DNA of 64,000 nt from an uncultured Agromyces sp. (lineage in GTDB: Bacteria; Actinomycetota; Actinomycetes; Actinomycetales; Microbacteriaceae). Below the pieces are notes generated by a model. The model had not been told where the DNA came from. It did not search any database and was given only the letters and a program-made list of their open reading frames with translations. The stretch covers positions 1 to 64,000 of the forward strand of contig CAJXGN010000005.1 in the NCBI GenBank assembly GCA_913053875.1, written 5' to 3'. A program made the translations under genes and the position numbers. Every line of letters begins with the position of its first letter. The stretch's first letter is position 1. Shown in pieces: positions 9,329-17,967 of the stretch.

Positions 9329-10040
9329 CCGGGTCGAACCGCAGCGCACGGGCCGCGAGCCCGGTGTCGTGCCGCCGCAGGCGCGCATCGACGGCGAGCG
9401 TCGCGGCGGTCATCGCCTGCAGGAGCGTGAGGCGACGGATGCCCCGGGCCGGCCGCCCGAGCAGCTGCGACGCGATCGCCGGCCAGGCGGGGTCGGCGTC
9501 GGTGCGCCCGAGCTCGACGCAGTGCAGGCACGGACCCTCGCCCGGCTCGACGAGCGGGCCGACGACCGCCCCCGCGTCGTCGAACAGCACGCGCAGGTGC
9601 GGCACGTCCCGCGCCATCCACGCCGCCACCCGGCGTGGGTCGACCACGTGGTCGGCGACCACGATCGCGAGGTCGACGTCGTCGGCGTCATGCTCGGGCC
9701 CCACCACCTCGTAGCCGACCGCCGCGAGGTCGGCGGCGAGGCGCTCGCAGCGGGCGCGATCGCCGTCGACGACCACGCGGGCGTCGACCTCCGGGTCGGG
9801 GGCGTCGAGCGCCGACTCGACGGTGGCGAGGAACACGTCGACGTCGCCGTCCTCCGCGCCGAGGCGCTGCGCGAGCCGGTCGAGGCTCGCGCGGCCGGCG
9901 CCCGCGCGCAGGGCCTCGACGAGCGCGAGGTCGACATGGTCGGCGTCGCGCAGCACGGCGAGCGGCCGGGCGGCGCCGAGCTGGAGATCGGCGGGCGTGC
10001 GCCAGACGAGGGGGATGCGCGGGTCGATGCGTGCGGGCAT
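9180..10040 (-). CDS. Cyclodehydratase/ThiF-like protein, orphan
   Basis: 286 residues resembling the E1-like/leader-binding half of azoline (TOMM) cyclodehydratases: a central PGEGPCLHCVELGRTD stretch (near 170-185), a helical segment, and a C-terminal HPGCGC that together could hold a structural zinc through CxxC and CxC. The N-terminal RIDPRIPLVW is typical of the family. No GxGxxG nucleotide-binding loop is obvious, so adenylation activity is doubtful. No precursor peptide, YcaO or oxidase gene lies nearby; the gene appears to be a fixed member of this actinobacterial block. It overlaps the convergent helicase gene by 149 bases. ATG 10040 is preceded by CAGTCT seven bases upstream, a possible leaderless -10. 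Confidence 0.6.
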   Translation of the reverse strand: MPARIDPRIPLVWRTPADLQLGAARPLAVLRDADHVDLALVEALRAGAGRASLDRLAQRLGAEDGDVDVFLATVESALDAPDPEVDARVVVDGDRARCERLAADLAAVGYEVVGPEHDADDVDLAIVVADHVVDPRRVAAWMARDVPHLRVLFDDAGAVVGPLVEPGEGPCLHCVELGRTDADPAWPAIASQLLGRPARGIRRLTLLQAMTAATLAVDARLRRHDTGLAARALRFDPVSAEPRPEPVPSHPGCGCRSLGETVTALAPIASDRPAPTSSPRVGVVPA

Positions 10041-10090
10041 GCGAGAGAGACTGCCGCACGGGGCATCCGCTCGGGAGTTCGGCGACGCAT

Positions 10091-10116
10091 CTGTGGAGGC
10101 GAAGCGCTCTCCACAG
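10091..10116. terminator. Hairpin CTGTGGAG/CTCCACAG between same-strand genes
   Basis: An eight-base perfect stem with a ten-base loop lies 30 bases after the stop of the DUF2342 gene and 51 bases before the cyclodehydratase-like start, both on the minus strand. There is no T-run, so a terminator or mRNA-stabilising role is only inferred. Confidence 0.35.
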
Positions 10117-10145
10117 GCACGATCAGGCCGGGACGGAAATGAGCA

Positions 10146-11549
10146 TCAGCCGCGATCGGCGTCGGGCGAGCCCTCGTCGTCGGGCGAGCCGGCGTCGTCG
10201 CTCGCACCGGGGGTCTCACCGCGCAGCAGCGCCTCGAGCGCCTGGTCGAACGCGTCGGCCTCGCTGGCCTCCTCGTCGGTGCGCTCGCCGGTGAGCCGGG
10301 CGACGATGCGCGCCGGGTCGTCGACGTCGGCGGAGCTCGGCAGCAGGTCGGGGTGCGACCACAGGTCGTCGCGCCCGGCGACGCCCACCGCGTCGGTGAC
10401 GGCGGTCCACATCGCGGCGGCCTCACGCAGGCGGCGCGGGCGCAGCTCGAGGCCGACGAGCGTGCCGAAGGCCGACTCGGCCGGCCCGCCGGTGGCGCGG
10501 CGGCGGCGGATGGTCTCGGCGATCGCGCCGCTGGACGGCAGCCGCTCGGTCGCCCGCGCCGTGACGACGTCGACCCAGCCCTCGATGAGCGCGAGCATCG
10601 TCTCGAGACGTGCGAGCGCGACCTGCTGTTCCTCGGTCTTCGGCGGGATGAGCGAGCCGTTGACGAGCGCGTCGCGCAGCGCCTCGGGGTTCGACGGGTC
10701 GAAGTCGCTCGCGAGCTCCTCGATGCGGTCGGTGTCGATGCGGATGCCCCGGGCGAAGTCCGTGATCGACGAGATGAGCTTCAGCCGCAGCCACCTCGCG
10801 TGCCGGAAGAGGCGCGCGTGCGCGAGCTCGCGCACCGCGAGGTAGAGCTGCACCTGGTCGTCGGGGATGTCGAGGCCCTCGCCGAACTCGGCGGCGTTCT
10901 GCGGCAGCACGGCCGCCGTGCCGTCCTCGAGCAGCGGGATGCCGACGTCGCCGCCCGACACGACCTCGGCCGAGAGCTGTCCGACGACCTGGCCGAGCTG
11001 CATCGCGAACAGCGTGCCGCCGATCGAGCGCATCATCTGGCTGGCGCCGGCCATCATCCCGCGCAGCTCCTCGGGCGCCTGCTCCGACATGACCTTCGTG
11101 AGCGAGTCGGCGATGCTCGACGCGACCGGCTCCGCGAGCTGGGTCCAGACGGGCATCGTCTGCTCGACCCAGCGGCGCCGGCTCAGCAGCACCGGGGCGT
11201 CGGTCAGGCTCGAGACCGCGACGGCCTCGTCGAGCCAGAGCGCGGCCACGTGGTACGCCTGCTCCCAGGCGGCGCGGCTCGCCGCATCCGTGTCCTGCTG
11301 GCCGTCGTTCGCCCGGGCGACGCCCTGCTGGAGGGCGAGGTCGCGGTTGATGCCGTCGCCGCCCGAGGTCATCGCCTGCTGGAGCTGGCTGAACAGCGCG
11401 GCGACGCTCGCCGGATCGTTCGGGAGCCCGGCCGCACCGGCGAGCTGGGCGGGGTCGACGCCCGCGCCGCCGGACAGGATCTCGCGCAGCATGTCGCGGA
11501 ACTCGTCCTCGGGACTCCGGTCGTCGCCGGGGCCATCTGCATCGGCCAC
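10146..11549 (-). CDS. DUF2342 zinc-dependent metallohydrolase-like protein
   Basis: 467 residues matching the actinobacterial DUF2342 family (Rv3195-like), usually named zinc-dependent metalloprotease or coenzyme F420 biosynthesis-associated. The expected HExxH-like helix reads RELAHARLFRHARWLR, so the first His/Glu pair is Arg-Glu as in many members, and protease activity is unproven. Long amphipathic helices include LFAMQLGQVVGQLSAEV. The N-terminus (FRDMLREILSGG) and the acidic C-terminus are flexible. GTG 11549 is chosen because GGAGG lies eight bases before it; GTG 11558 in the same frame is an alternative. The gene is divergent from the S16 protease, the pairing seen in mycobacteria. 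Confidence 0.8.
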   Translation of the reverse strand: MADADGPGDDRSPEDEFRDMLREILSGGAGVDPAQLAGAAGLPNDPASVAALFSQLQQAMTSGGDGINRDLALQQGVARANDGQQDTDAASRAAWEQAYHVAALWLDEAVAVSSLTDAPVLLSRRRWVEQTMPVWTQLAEPVASSIADSLTKVMSEQAPEELRGMMAGASQMMRSIGGTLFAMQLGQVVGQLSAEVVSGGDVGIPLLEDGTAAVLPQNAAEFGEGLDIPDDQVQLYLAVRELAHARLFRHARWLRLKLISSITDFARGIRIDTDRIEELASDFDPSNPEALRDALVNGSLIPPKTEEQQVALARLETMLALIEGWVDVVTARATERLPSSGAIAETIRRRRATGGPAESAFGTLVGLELRPRRLREAAAMWTAVTDAVGVAGRDDLWSHPDLLPSSADVDDPARIVARLTGERTDEEASEADAFDQALEALLRGETPGASDDAGSPDDEGSPDADRG

Positions 11550-11719
11550 TTCAGCCACCTCCCAGTCGGATGTTCCTACGCTATCCGCGCACCCGACGGG
11601 ATGACTGGGAAATGGCCTAGGCTGGTCGCTCCGGCTGTCCGCCCGTCGCGAACAGCGCCACCGGCACCTCGCACGTGTTCGTCGGCGCGCCCCCGCGTGC
11701 CGACCCAGAGAGGAACCCG

Positions 11720-12829
11720 ATGGCCCTGTTCGACGAGGATCGGCTGCGCCCGGAGCCCCGTCGCCCGCAGTCGCGTGCGCGGCAGGCCGGCTGGTGGCTG
11801 CTCGGCATCGCGGCCGTGGTGGCGGGTGTCTTCGCGGCATCCCCGGCGCCCTACGTCATCGAGCAGCCCGGCCCCGTGTACGACACCCTCGGCACGGCGC
11901 AGACCAGCGACGGCGGCGAGGTGCCGCTCATCTCGATCCCCGATGAGACCACGTTCCCCACCGAGGGCAACCTCGACCTGCTGACGGTCTCGATCGTCGG
12001 CAACCCGCAGCAGCAGCCGACCTGGATCGAGATCGGCGGCGCGGTGCTCGACGACAGCCGTGCGGTCGTGCCGATCGAGGCCGTGTTCCCCGCCGACCTC
12101 ACCCAGGAGGAGCGCGACGAGCAGAACCAGACGCTCATGGTCGACTCGCAGCAGGACGCGATCGCCGCGGCCCTCGTGGCGCTCGGCTACGACTTCCCGC
12201 GCGACGTCACCGTCATCGCGCTGCTCGAGGACTCGGCCGCGGAGGGCGAGCTCGAGGAGGGCGACGTCATCACCTCGGTGAACGGCGAACCGGTGCACGA
12301 CATCGCGACGCTGCGCGCGGTGATCCAGGAGAACGGCACCGAGCCGGCCGCGATCGAGGTCGAGCGCGACGGCGAGTCGGTCGACGCCGAGGTCACGCCG
12401 ACGGACGTCGACGGCACGCTGCTCATCGGCGTGGGCGTCACCATGGCGTACGAGTTCCCCATCGACGTGCAGATCCAGCTCGACGACGTGGGCGGCCCGA
12501 GCGCGGGCCTCATGTTCGCGCTCGGCATCATCGACAAGCTCACCCCCGACGCGATGACCGGCGGCGAGCGCATCGCCGGCACCGGCACCATCGACTCGGC
12601 CGGCAACGTCGGTGCCATCGGCGGCATCGTGCAGAAGATGCACGGCGCGCTCGGTGCCGGCGCCGACTGGATGCTCGCGCCGATCGGCAACTGCGACGAG
12701 GTCACCGGCAACGTGCCCGGCGACCTGGAGGTGTTCGCCGTGACCACCCTCGACGAGGCCATGGGCGTCGTCGACGTGATCGCGGCCGAGGGCGACCTCG
12801 AGACGCTTCCGCGCTGCCCCGCGAGCTGA
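11720..12829 (+). CDS. YlbL/Rv3194c-type membrane-anchored PDZ-Lon (S16) protease
   Basis: 369 residues. One N-terminal TM (about residues 22-42), an extracytoplasmic region, a PDZ domain (about 165-220; LEDSAAEGELEEGDVITSVNG) and a C-terminal S16 domain with the Ser-Lys dyad Ser261 in GGPSAGLMF and Lys306 in GGIVQKMHG. It is expected to act on the outer membrane face as a non-ATP-dependent Lon-like protease; substrates are unknown. Start ATG 11720 follows AGAGAGGA. A TAGGCT at about 11616-11621 is a candidate -10, giving a leader of roughly 95 bases. It is followed by UPF0182, as in mycobacteria. Confidence 0.9.
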   Translation: MALFDEDRLRPEPRRPQSRARQAGWWLLGIAAVVAGVFAASPAPYVIEQPGPVYDTLGTAQTSDGGEVPLISIPDETTFPTEGNLDLLTVSIVGNPQQQPTWIEIGGAVLDDSRAVVPIEAVFPADLTQEERDEQNQTLMVDSQQDAIAAALVALGYDFPRDVTVIALLEDSAAEGELEEGDVITSVNGEPVHDIATLRAVIQENGTEPAAIEVERDGESVDAEVTPTDVDGTLLIGVGVTMAYEFPIDVQIQLDDVGGPSAGLMFALGIIDKLTPDAMTGGERIAGTGTIDSAGNVGAIGGIVQKMHGALGAGADWMLAPIGNCDEVTGNVPGDLEVFAVTTLDEAMGVVDVIAAEGDLETLPRCPAS

Positions 12830-12957
12830 CGCGCACGCGCGCAGGATCACGGCAGGGTCACGGGCCGCTCAGCGTTCGCTGGATCCCGGGGCCCGCAACG
12901 CTCCGTCCGCATAGGATGGAGGATCGACCCCGACCCCCATCGAAGTAGAGGCCGAGA

Positions 12958-15903
12958 GTGACGTCAACACAGCCCGAGCAGGCACAGGGGCGCCGTCGCG
13001 CGCCGATCGCGATCACGATCGGAATCGTGGCCGCCCTGGTGATCGGCTTCTTCATCTTCGCGGGGCTGTACGCCGACATCCTCTGGTACGAGCAGCTCGG
13101 CTTCCTCAACGTGCTGACGACCGAGTGGATCGCTCGCGCGGTGCTCTTCCTCATCGGCTTCGTCGGCATGGCCGTCCCGGTGTGGGTCAGCATCCAGATC
13201 GCGTACCGCACGCGGCCCGTCTACGCGAAGCTCAACTCGCAGCTCGACCGTTACCAGGAGGTCTTCGAGCCGCTGCGACGGCTGGCCATGTACGGCATCC
13301 CCGCCGTGCTCGGCATCTTCGGCGGCGTCTCGGCCGCATCGCGCTGGCAGACCACGCTGCTCTGGTTGAACGGCACCTCGTTCGGCACCATCGACCCGCA
13401 GTTCGGCTTCGACGTGGGCTTCTACGTCTTCGACCTGCCGTTCTACCGCGGACTCGTCGGCTTCGCCTCGGCCGTCGTGCTGCTCTCCACGCTGCTGGTG
13501 GTCGCGACCAACTACCTCTACGGCGCCATCCGCATCTCGGGCCGCGAGGTCGTCATCTCGAAGGCGGCGCGCATCCAGATCGCGGTGACGGTGGGCATCT
13601 ACCTGCTGCTGCAGGCCGTGAGCATCTGGTTCGACCAGTACGCCACGCTCACCGAATCGAACGACCTCATGACGGGTGCGTCCTACGCCGACGTCTACGC
13701 GACCATCCCGGGCCGCGGCATCCTGGCGGGCATCGCGCTCGTCGTCGCCATCCTCTTCTTCATCACCGCGATCATCGGGCGCTGGCGCCTGCCGCTCGTC
13801 GGCACCGCGCTGCTCATCATCTCGAGCCTCATCATCGGCTCGCTCTACCCGTGGGTCATCCAGCGCTTCCAGGTCGACCCGAGCGCGCGCACCCTCGAGG
13901 CGCCGTTCATCGAGCGCAACATCGACCTGACCCGCGAGGCGTACGGCGTCGCCGACGTCGAGGAGATCCCGTACGAGGCCCAGACCGACGCCGAGCGCGG
14001 TGCGCTGCGCGAGGACGCGGAGACCACGGCGAACATCCGGCTCATGGACCCGGCGCTGATCAGCGACGCGTTCGCACAGCTCGAGCAGTTCCGCCAGTAC
14101 TACCAGTTCCCCGAGATCCTCGACGTCGACCGCTACCAGATCGACGGGTCCACGCAGGACGCGGTCGTCGCGGTGCGCGACCTGCGGCTCGCCGGCATCG
14201 GCGACGCGCAGAACTGGGTGAACTCGCACATCGTCTACACCCACGGGTACGGCCTCGTCGCGGCCGCGGGCAACCAGCGCTCGGTCGACGGGCAGCCGGT
14301 GTTCATCCAGTCGGGAATCCCGACCATCGGCGACCTCGAGATCGAGGAGCCGCGCGTCTACTTCGGCGAGAACTCGCCCGAGTACTCGATCGTCGGCGCC
14401 CCGGAGGGCACCCCGCCCGCGGAGCTCGACTACCCGGCGGGCGGCGAGAACGGCAACCAGACCCAGACCACCTTCCAGGGCGACGGCGGCCCGTCGCTGA
14501 ACGGCATCTTCAACAAGCTGATCTACGCGCTGAAGTTCCAGAGCGAGCAGATCTTCCTCTCCGACAACGTCAACGACGAGTCGCAGATCCTGTACGACCG
14601 CGACCCGCTGACGCGCGTGCAGAAGGTCGCGCCGTACCTCGAGCTCGACTCCGACCCGTACCCGTCGGTCGTCGACGGGCGCATCGTGTGGATCGTGGAC
14701 GGGTACACCAAGACCGACGCCTACCCGTACTCGACGAAGCTCTCGATGAGCCAGGCGATCTCCGACTCGCAGCAGCAGGCGACCACCTTCGCGATCGACG
14801 ACGTCAACTACATCCGCAACTCGGTGAAGGCCACGGTCGACGCCTACGACGGCACGGTGACCCTCTACGCGTGGGACGCGGACGAGCCGATCCTGCAGAC
14901 GTGGCAGAACATCTTCCCCTCGACCGTCGTGCCGATGGAGGAGATGTCGGGCGACCTGATGAGCCACGTGCGCTACCCGAGCGACCTGTTCAAGCTGCAG
15001 CGCTCGATCCTCGGCCGGTACCACGTGACCGACCCCGGCTCGTTCTTCTCGCGCGACGACGCTTGGACGACGCCCGACGAGCCGACTGCTCCCACCGGTA
15101 GCGACCTGCTCCAGCCGCCGTACTACCTGACCATGCAGATGCCGGGACAGGACGACCCGACGTACTCGCTGTACTCGACGTTCATCCCCGAGTCGGGCGA
15201 CCAGGACAGCCGCAACGTGCTGAAGGGCTACCTCGCTGTGGACGCCGATGCCGGCAGCACCGATGGTGAGCGCTCCGAGGGCTACGGCGCACTGCGCCTG
15301 CTCACGCTGCCCTCCGGCGACCTCGTGCCCGGCCCCGGCCAGGTGCAGAACCAGTTCAACGGTGACCCGAGCATCTCGGCGCAGCTGAACATCCTCCGCC
15401 AGGGCTCGTCCGACGTCATCAACGGCAACCTGCTCACGGTGCCGGTCGGCGGCGGCCTGCTCTACGTGCAGCCCGTCTACGTGCGGTCGACCGGTGAGAC
15501 CAGCTACCCGCTGCTGCAGAAGGTGCTCGTCGCCTTCGGCGACCAGATCGCGTTCCAGGACACCCTCGACGAGGCGCTCGACGTGCTGTTCGGCGGCGAG
15601 TCCGGAGCATCCGCGGGTGACAGCGACGTCGACGGCGGTACCGGCGACGAGGGTGACACCGGCGATACGGGTGACACCGGCGACACCGGCGACACCGGCG
15701 ATACGGGCGACACGACCGATCCCGGCACGTCGACCGGCGACCCCGAGACCGACGCCCAGCTGCAGGCGCTGCTCCGCGAGGCGCAGCAGGCCCTGCAGGA
15801 CAAGCAGCAGGCGCTCACCGAGGGTGACTGGGCGGCGTACGGCGTGGCCGATGCGCAGCTCGCCTCGACGATCGCCAGCATGCTCGCGCTGCTGAACGAG
15901 TGA
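12958..15903 (+). CDS. UPF0182 family large membrane protein
   Basis: 981 residues. About seven TM helices fill the first 310 residues (for example AITIGIVAALVIGFFIFAGL, then VLFLIGFVGMAVPVWV), followed by a 550-residue extracellular domain rich in Tyr/Asp motifs such as DRDPLTRVQKVAPYLELD, and an acidic tail containing seven Gly-Asp-Thr triplets. UPF0182 (COG1615) is conserved in actinobacteria and cyanobacteria; its function is not established. The start is GTG 12958. A TAGGAT at 12912-12917 could be the -10, giving a leader of about 35 bases. The tail ends in a helix-forming stretch after the repeat. Confidence 0.9.
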   Translation: MTSTQPEQAQGRRRAPIAITIGIVAALVIGFFIFAGLYADILWYEQLGFLNVLTTEWIARAVLFLIGFVGMAVPVWVSIQIAYRTRPVYAKLNSQLDRYQEVFEPLRRLAMYGIPAVLGIFGGVSAASRWQTTLLWLNGTSFGTIDPQFGFDVGFYVFDLPFYRGLVGFASAVVLLSTLLVVATNYLYGAIRISGREVVISKAARIQIAVTVGIYLLLQAVSIWFDQYATLTESNDLMTGASYADVYATIPGRGILAGIALVVAILFFITAIIGRWRLPLVGTALLIISSLIIGSLYPWVIQRFQVDPSARTLEAPFIERNIDLTREAYGVADVEEIPYEAQTDAERGALREDAETTANIRLMDPALISDAFAQLEQFRQYYQFPEILDVDRYQIDGSTQDAVVAVRDLRLAGIGDAQNWVNSHIVYTHGYGLVAAAGNQRSVDGQPVFIQSGIPTIGDLEIEEPRVYFGENSPEYSIVGAPEGTPPAELDYPAGGENGNQTQTTFQGDGGPSLNGIFNKLIYALKFQSEQIFLSDNVNDESQILYDRDPLTRVQKVAPYLELDSDPYPSVVDGRIVWIVDGYTKTDAYPYSTKLSMSQAISDSQQQATTFAIDDVNYIRNSVKATVDAYDGTVTLYAWDADEPILQTWQNIFPSTVVPMEEMSGDLMSHVRYPSDLFKLQRSILGRYHVTDPGSFFSRDDAWTTPDEPTAPTGSDLLQPPYYLTMQMPGQDDPTYSLYSTFIPESGDQDSRNVLKGYLAVDADAGSTDGERSEGYGALRLLTLPSGDLVPGPGQVQNQFNGDPSISAQLNILRQGSSDVINGNLLTVPVGGGLLYVQPVYVRSTGETSYPLLQKVLVAFGDQIAFQDTLDEALDVLFGGESGASAGDSDVDGGTGDEGDTGDTGDTGDTGDTGDTGDTTDPGTSTGDPETDAQLQALLREAQQALQDKQQALTEGDWAAYGVADAQLASTIASMLALLNE
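15652..15714 (+). repeat. Seven tandem 9-base units encoding Gly-Asp-Thr
   Basis: GGYGAYACN repeats seven times without interruption in the UPF0182 gene and encodes (GDT)7, with GDE just before. Synonymous differences between units show partial divergence. It is a low-complexity acidic linker that is likely to vary in length between strains. Confidence 0.9.
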
Positions 15904-16775
15904 TGTCCGTCGACCTGCGGTCGGGGGAGTGGCTCGACGACAACCGGGCCAACTGGGACGAGCGCGTCCCCGTGCACCTCGGCGCCGGGTCGATGTACGA
16001 CCAGCAGCCGCTCCGCGACGGGCGCAGCGTGCTCGATCCGATCGTGTCGGCCATGCTGGCGCGCCGGTTCCCCGACGGGGTCGACGGGCTGCGGATGCTC
16101 CACCTGCAGTGCCACTTCGGATCGGACACGCTCTCGTTGGCGAACCTCGGCGCGAACGTCGTCGGCATCGACTTCTCGCGGCCCGCGGTCGACGAGGCGC
16201 GCCGAATGGCCGCCGAGCTCGGCCTGGACGACGACCGAGCGCGGTTCGTCGAGGCGAACGTCTACGAGGCGCGCGAGGCGCTGCCCGAGCCGGGCGCGTT
16301 CGACGCCGTGTTCACCACATGGGGCACGATCGGCTGGCTGCCCGACGTGGCGGAGTGGGCGCGCATCATCGCATGGTTCCTGAAGCCGGGCGGGTCACTC
16401 GTGTTCGCCGACGGGCACCCGACGGCGTTCGTGTTCGACGGCGACGGCGCTGCCGATGGGATGCCCGCGTTCATGTACCCGTACGGCAACCCCGAGCCCG
16501 ACATCGTCGTGGACGGCTCCGACTACGCCGACCCCGATGCGGAACTCGTCAACCAGCGCACGTGGGAGTGGATGCACCCGATGGACGAGATCCACGGCGC
16601 GCTCCGCGGCGCGGGGCTTGCGATCCACGACTTCCGCGAGCACTACCGGGTGCCGTGGCGCATCTACCCGCGCACGGTGGATGCCGGCGACGGCATGTAC
16701 CGCTGGCCCGACCGGCCGTGGCTGCCGCTCTCGTACTCGATCGAGGCCGTGAAGGCCGGCCCCGGGGCATCCTGA
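15903..16775 (+). CDS. Class I SAM-dependent methyltransferase
   Basis: 290 residues with a Rossmann methyltransferase core: motif I-like MLHLQCHFGSDTLSLANLGA, motif II VVGIDFSRPAVDEARR, then FDAVFTTWGTIGWLPD and the post-motif KPGGSLVFADGHP. The C-terminal third (EWMHPMDEIHGALRGAGL to YSIEAVK) matches small-molecule methyltransferases of the UbiE/MerR-associated type. The substrate is unknown. ATG 15903 shares its A with the UPF0182 stop (TGATG); GTG 15900 would add one residue. No separate promoter is visible, so it is probably co-transcribed with UPF0182. Confidence 0.85.
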   Translation: MSVDLRSGEWLDDNRANWDERVPVHLGAGSMYDQQPLRDGRSVLDPIVSAMLARRFPDGVDGLRMLHLQCHFGSDTLSLANLGANVVGIDFSRPAVDEARRMAAELGLDDDRARFVEANVYEAREALPEPGAFDAVFTTWGTIGWLPDVAEWARIIAWFLKPGGSLVFADGHPTAFVFDGDGAADGMPAFMYPYGNPEPDIVVDGSDYADPDAELVNQRTWEWMHPMDEIHGALRGAGLAIHDFREHYRVPWRIYPRTVDAGDGMYRWPDRPWLPLSYSIEAVKAGPGAS

Positions 16776-16797
16776 ACCTGTCGTTTCCGGCCTCGAT

Positions 16798-16826
16798 TTG
16801 AGGAGTGCCCGAACCGATGCTAGAGT
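16798..16826 (+). promoter_or_regulatory. Promoter of initiator tRNA
   Basis: TTGAGG (16798-16803), a 17-base spacer and TAGAGT (16821-16826) lie 12 bases before the tRNA 5' end. It is the best two-part sigma-70-type promoter in the window, and the surrounding DNA is unusually AT-rich. Confidence 0.75.
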
Positions 16827-16838
16827 TATCTCTTGTGC

Positions 16839-16915
16839 CGCGGGGTGGAGCAGTTCGGTAGCTCGCTGGGCTCATAACCCAGAGGTCGTAGGTTCAAATC
16901 CTGCCCCCGCAACCA
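16839..16915 (+). tRNA. Initiator tRNA-fMet (CAT)
   Basis: 77 bases including encoded CCA. The acceptor starts CGCGGGG and ends CCCCGCA, leaving the C1-A72 mismatch that defines initiator tRNA. The anticodon stem has the three consecutive G-C pairs (GGG/CCC) around CTCATAA, and the T-loop GGTTCAAATCC is canonical. Confidence 0.97.
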
Positions 16916-16918
16916 AGT

Positions 16919-16950
16919 GAGGCCCGGAATCATGCGTGATTCCGGGCCTC
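16919..16950. terminator. Shared terminator of tRNA-fMet and SDR gene
   Basis: A 14-base perfect stem with a TGCG loop is followed on the plus strand by a T-rich stretch (TCATTTCTT). It lies between the tRNA and a convergent gene whose stop is at 16953, so it can serve both directions. Confidence 0.8.
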
Positions 16951-16952
16951 GG

Positions 16953-17885
16953 TCATTTCTTCGGCGGCACGTCGAGCGGCACGCCGGTGAGGCGCTCCGA
17001 CACGTCCCAGAGCGCGCGGATCGCCGCGGCCCGCCCGGGCCGCATGACGGGCAATCGCACCGCTTTGCCGACGTTCACCCAACGCGGCCCGTAGAACTCG
17101 CCGCCGCGGGCATCGGGGTCGGTCGCCGCGCGGATCTGGGGGAGCGCGCCGCGCGCAGGCTCCATGCCGGTGTTCGCCGCCGCCCACGCGAAGAACGGGC
17201 CCGCGCTGCCTCCGCCGCCCTCGCGCACCGTTCGGGTCTGGAGGTCGCTGTGCGACAGGCCCGGGTGCGCGATGAGGCTCTCCGCGGGCACGCCCGCGGC
17301 AGCGAAGCGCTCCTGCAGGCCGAGGCCGAAGTGGTAGTTCGCGAGCTTCGCGTCGCCGTAGACGCGCCAGGCGTCGTAGCGATCGCCGCGGCGGAACGGC
17401 TCGTCGGGGTCGAGCGGCTTGCCGATGTGGTGCGCGGTCGACGTCACGGTCACCACGCGCGCCGCGGGCGCGGCGAGCAGCGCCGGCAGCAGCAGCGCCG
17501 TGAGCGTCCAGTGCCCGAGGTGGTCGACGCCGACCTGCATCTCGAAGCCGTCCTCCGTCTCGCGCTCGGGCATCGCCATGAGGCCTGCGTTGTTCACGAG
17601 CACGTCGATGCGGGGGTGCGCGGCGAGGATCTGCTCGGCCGCGGCCCGCACCGATGCCTGCGACGCGAGGTCGAGCGCGACGCGCTCGAGCGAGGCATCC
17701 GGCGTCTCGTCGAGGATCTCGGCGACCGCCGCATCGGCCTTCCCTGTGTCGCGCACGGCCATGACGACGTGCGCGCCCTGCGCCGCGAACGCCTTCGCCG
17801 TCTCGAGGCCGAGCCCGCCGTTCGCGCCGGTGATCACGGTCGTGCGTCCGGTCAGCTCGGGGATGGACTCGCGGGTGTACGCCAT
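16953..17885 (-). CDS. Short-chain dehydrogenase/reductase
   Basis: 310-residue classical SDR: cofactor loop TGANGGLG at 19-26, NNAG at 98-101, catalytic Ser149 in TVTSTAH, Tyr176 and Lys180 in the YGDAK motif. The length and the PEPFRRGDRYD-like insert after the Ser resemble WW-domain oxidoreductase/protochlorophyllide-reductase-like SDRs often annotated simply as oxidoreductase. NADP preference is suggested by AVRDTGKAD after beta-2. The substrate is unknown. ATG 17885 is supported by AGAGG seven to eight bases upstream; longer in-frame extensions run through intergenic sequence. Confidence 0.85.
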   Translation of the reverse strand: MAYTRESIPELTGRTTVITGANGGLGLETAKAFAAQGAHVVMAVRDTGKADAAVAEILDETPDASLERVALDLASQASVRAAAEQILAAHPRIDVLVNNAGLMAMPERETEDGFEMQVGVDHLGHWTLTALLLPALLAAPAARVVTVTSTAHHIGKPLDPDEPFRRGDRYDAWRVYGDAKLANYHFGLGLQERFAAAGVPAESLIAHPGLSHSDLQTRTVREGGGGSAGPFFAWAAANTGMEPARGALPQIRAATDPDARGGEFYGPRWVNVGKAVRLPVMRPGRAAAIRALWDVSERLTGVPLDVPPKK

Positions 17886-17955
17886 CGGATGCCTCTCGCT
17901 CGGGGTGCTTCCAGCTTCGCCGATGCGCGGCCCCGCCGCATCCGCTCGCCCTCGA

Positions 17956-17961
17956 TAGTCT
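17956..17961 (+). promoter_or_regulatory. TAGTCT -10, six bases before ATG
   Basis: Position predicts a transcript beginning at or next to the ATG at 17968, i.e. a leaderless mRNA. No -35 match is seen. Confidence 0.5.
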
Positions 17962-17967
17962 GGGCGA

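Noticed and set aside
15652..15714. Possible CRISPR-like array
   Set aside because: Units are 9 bases with no spacers and encode Gly-Asp-Thr in frame; it is a coding tandem repeat.
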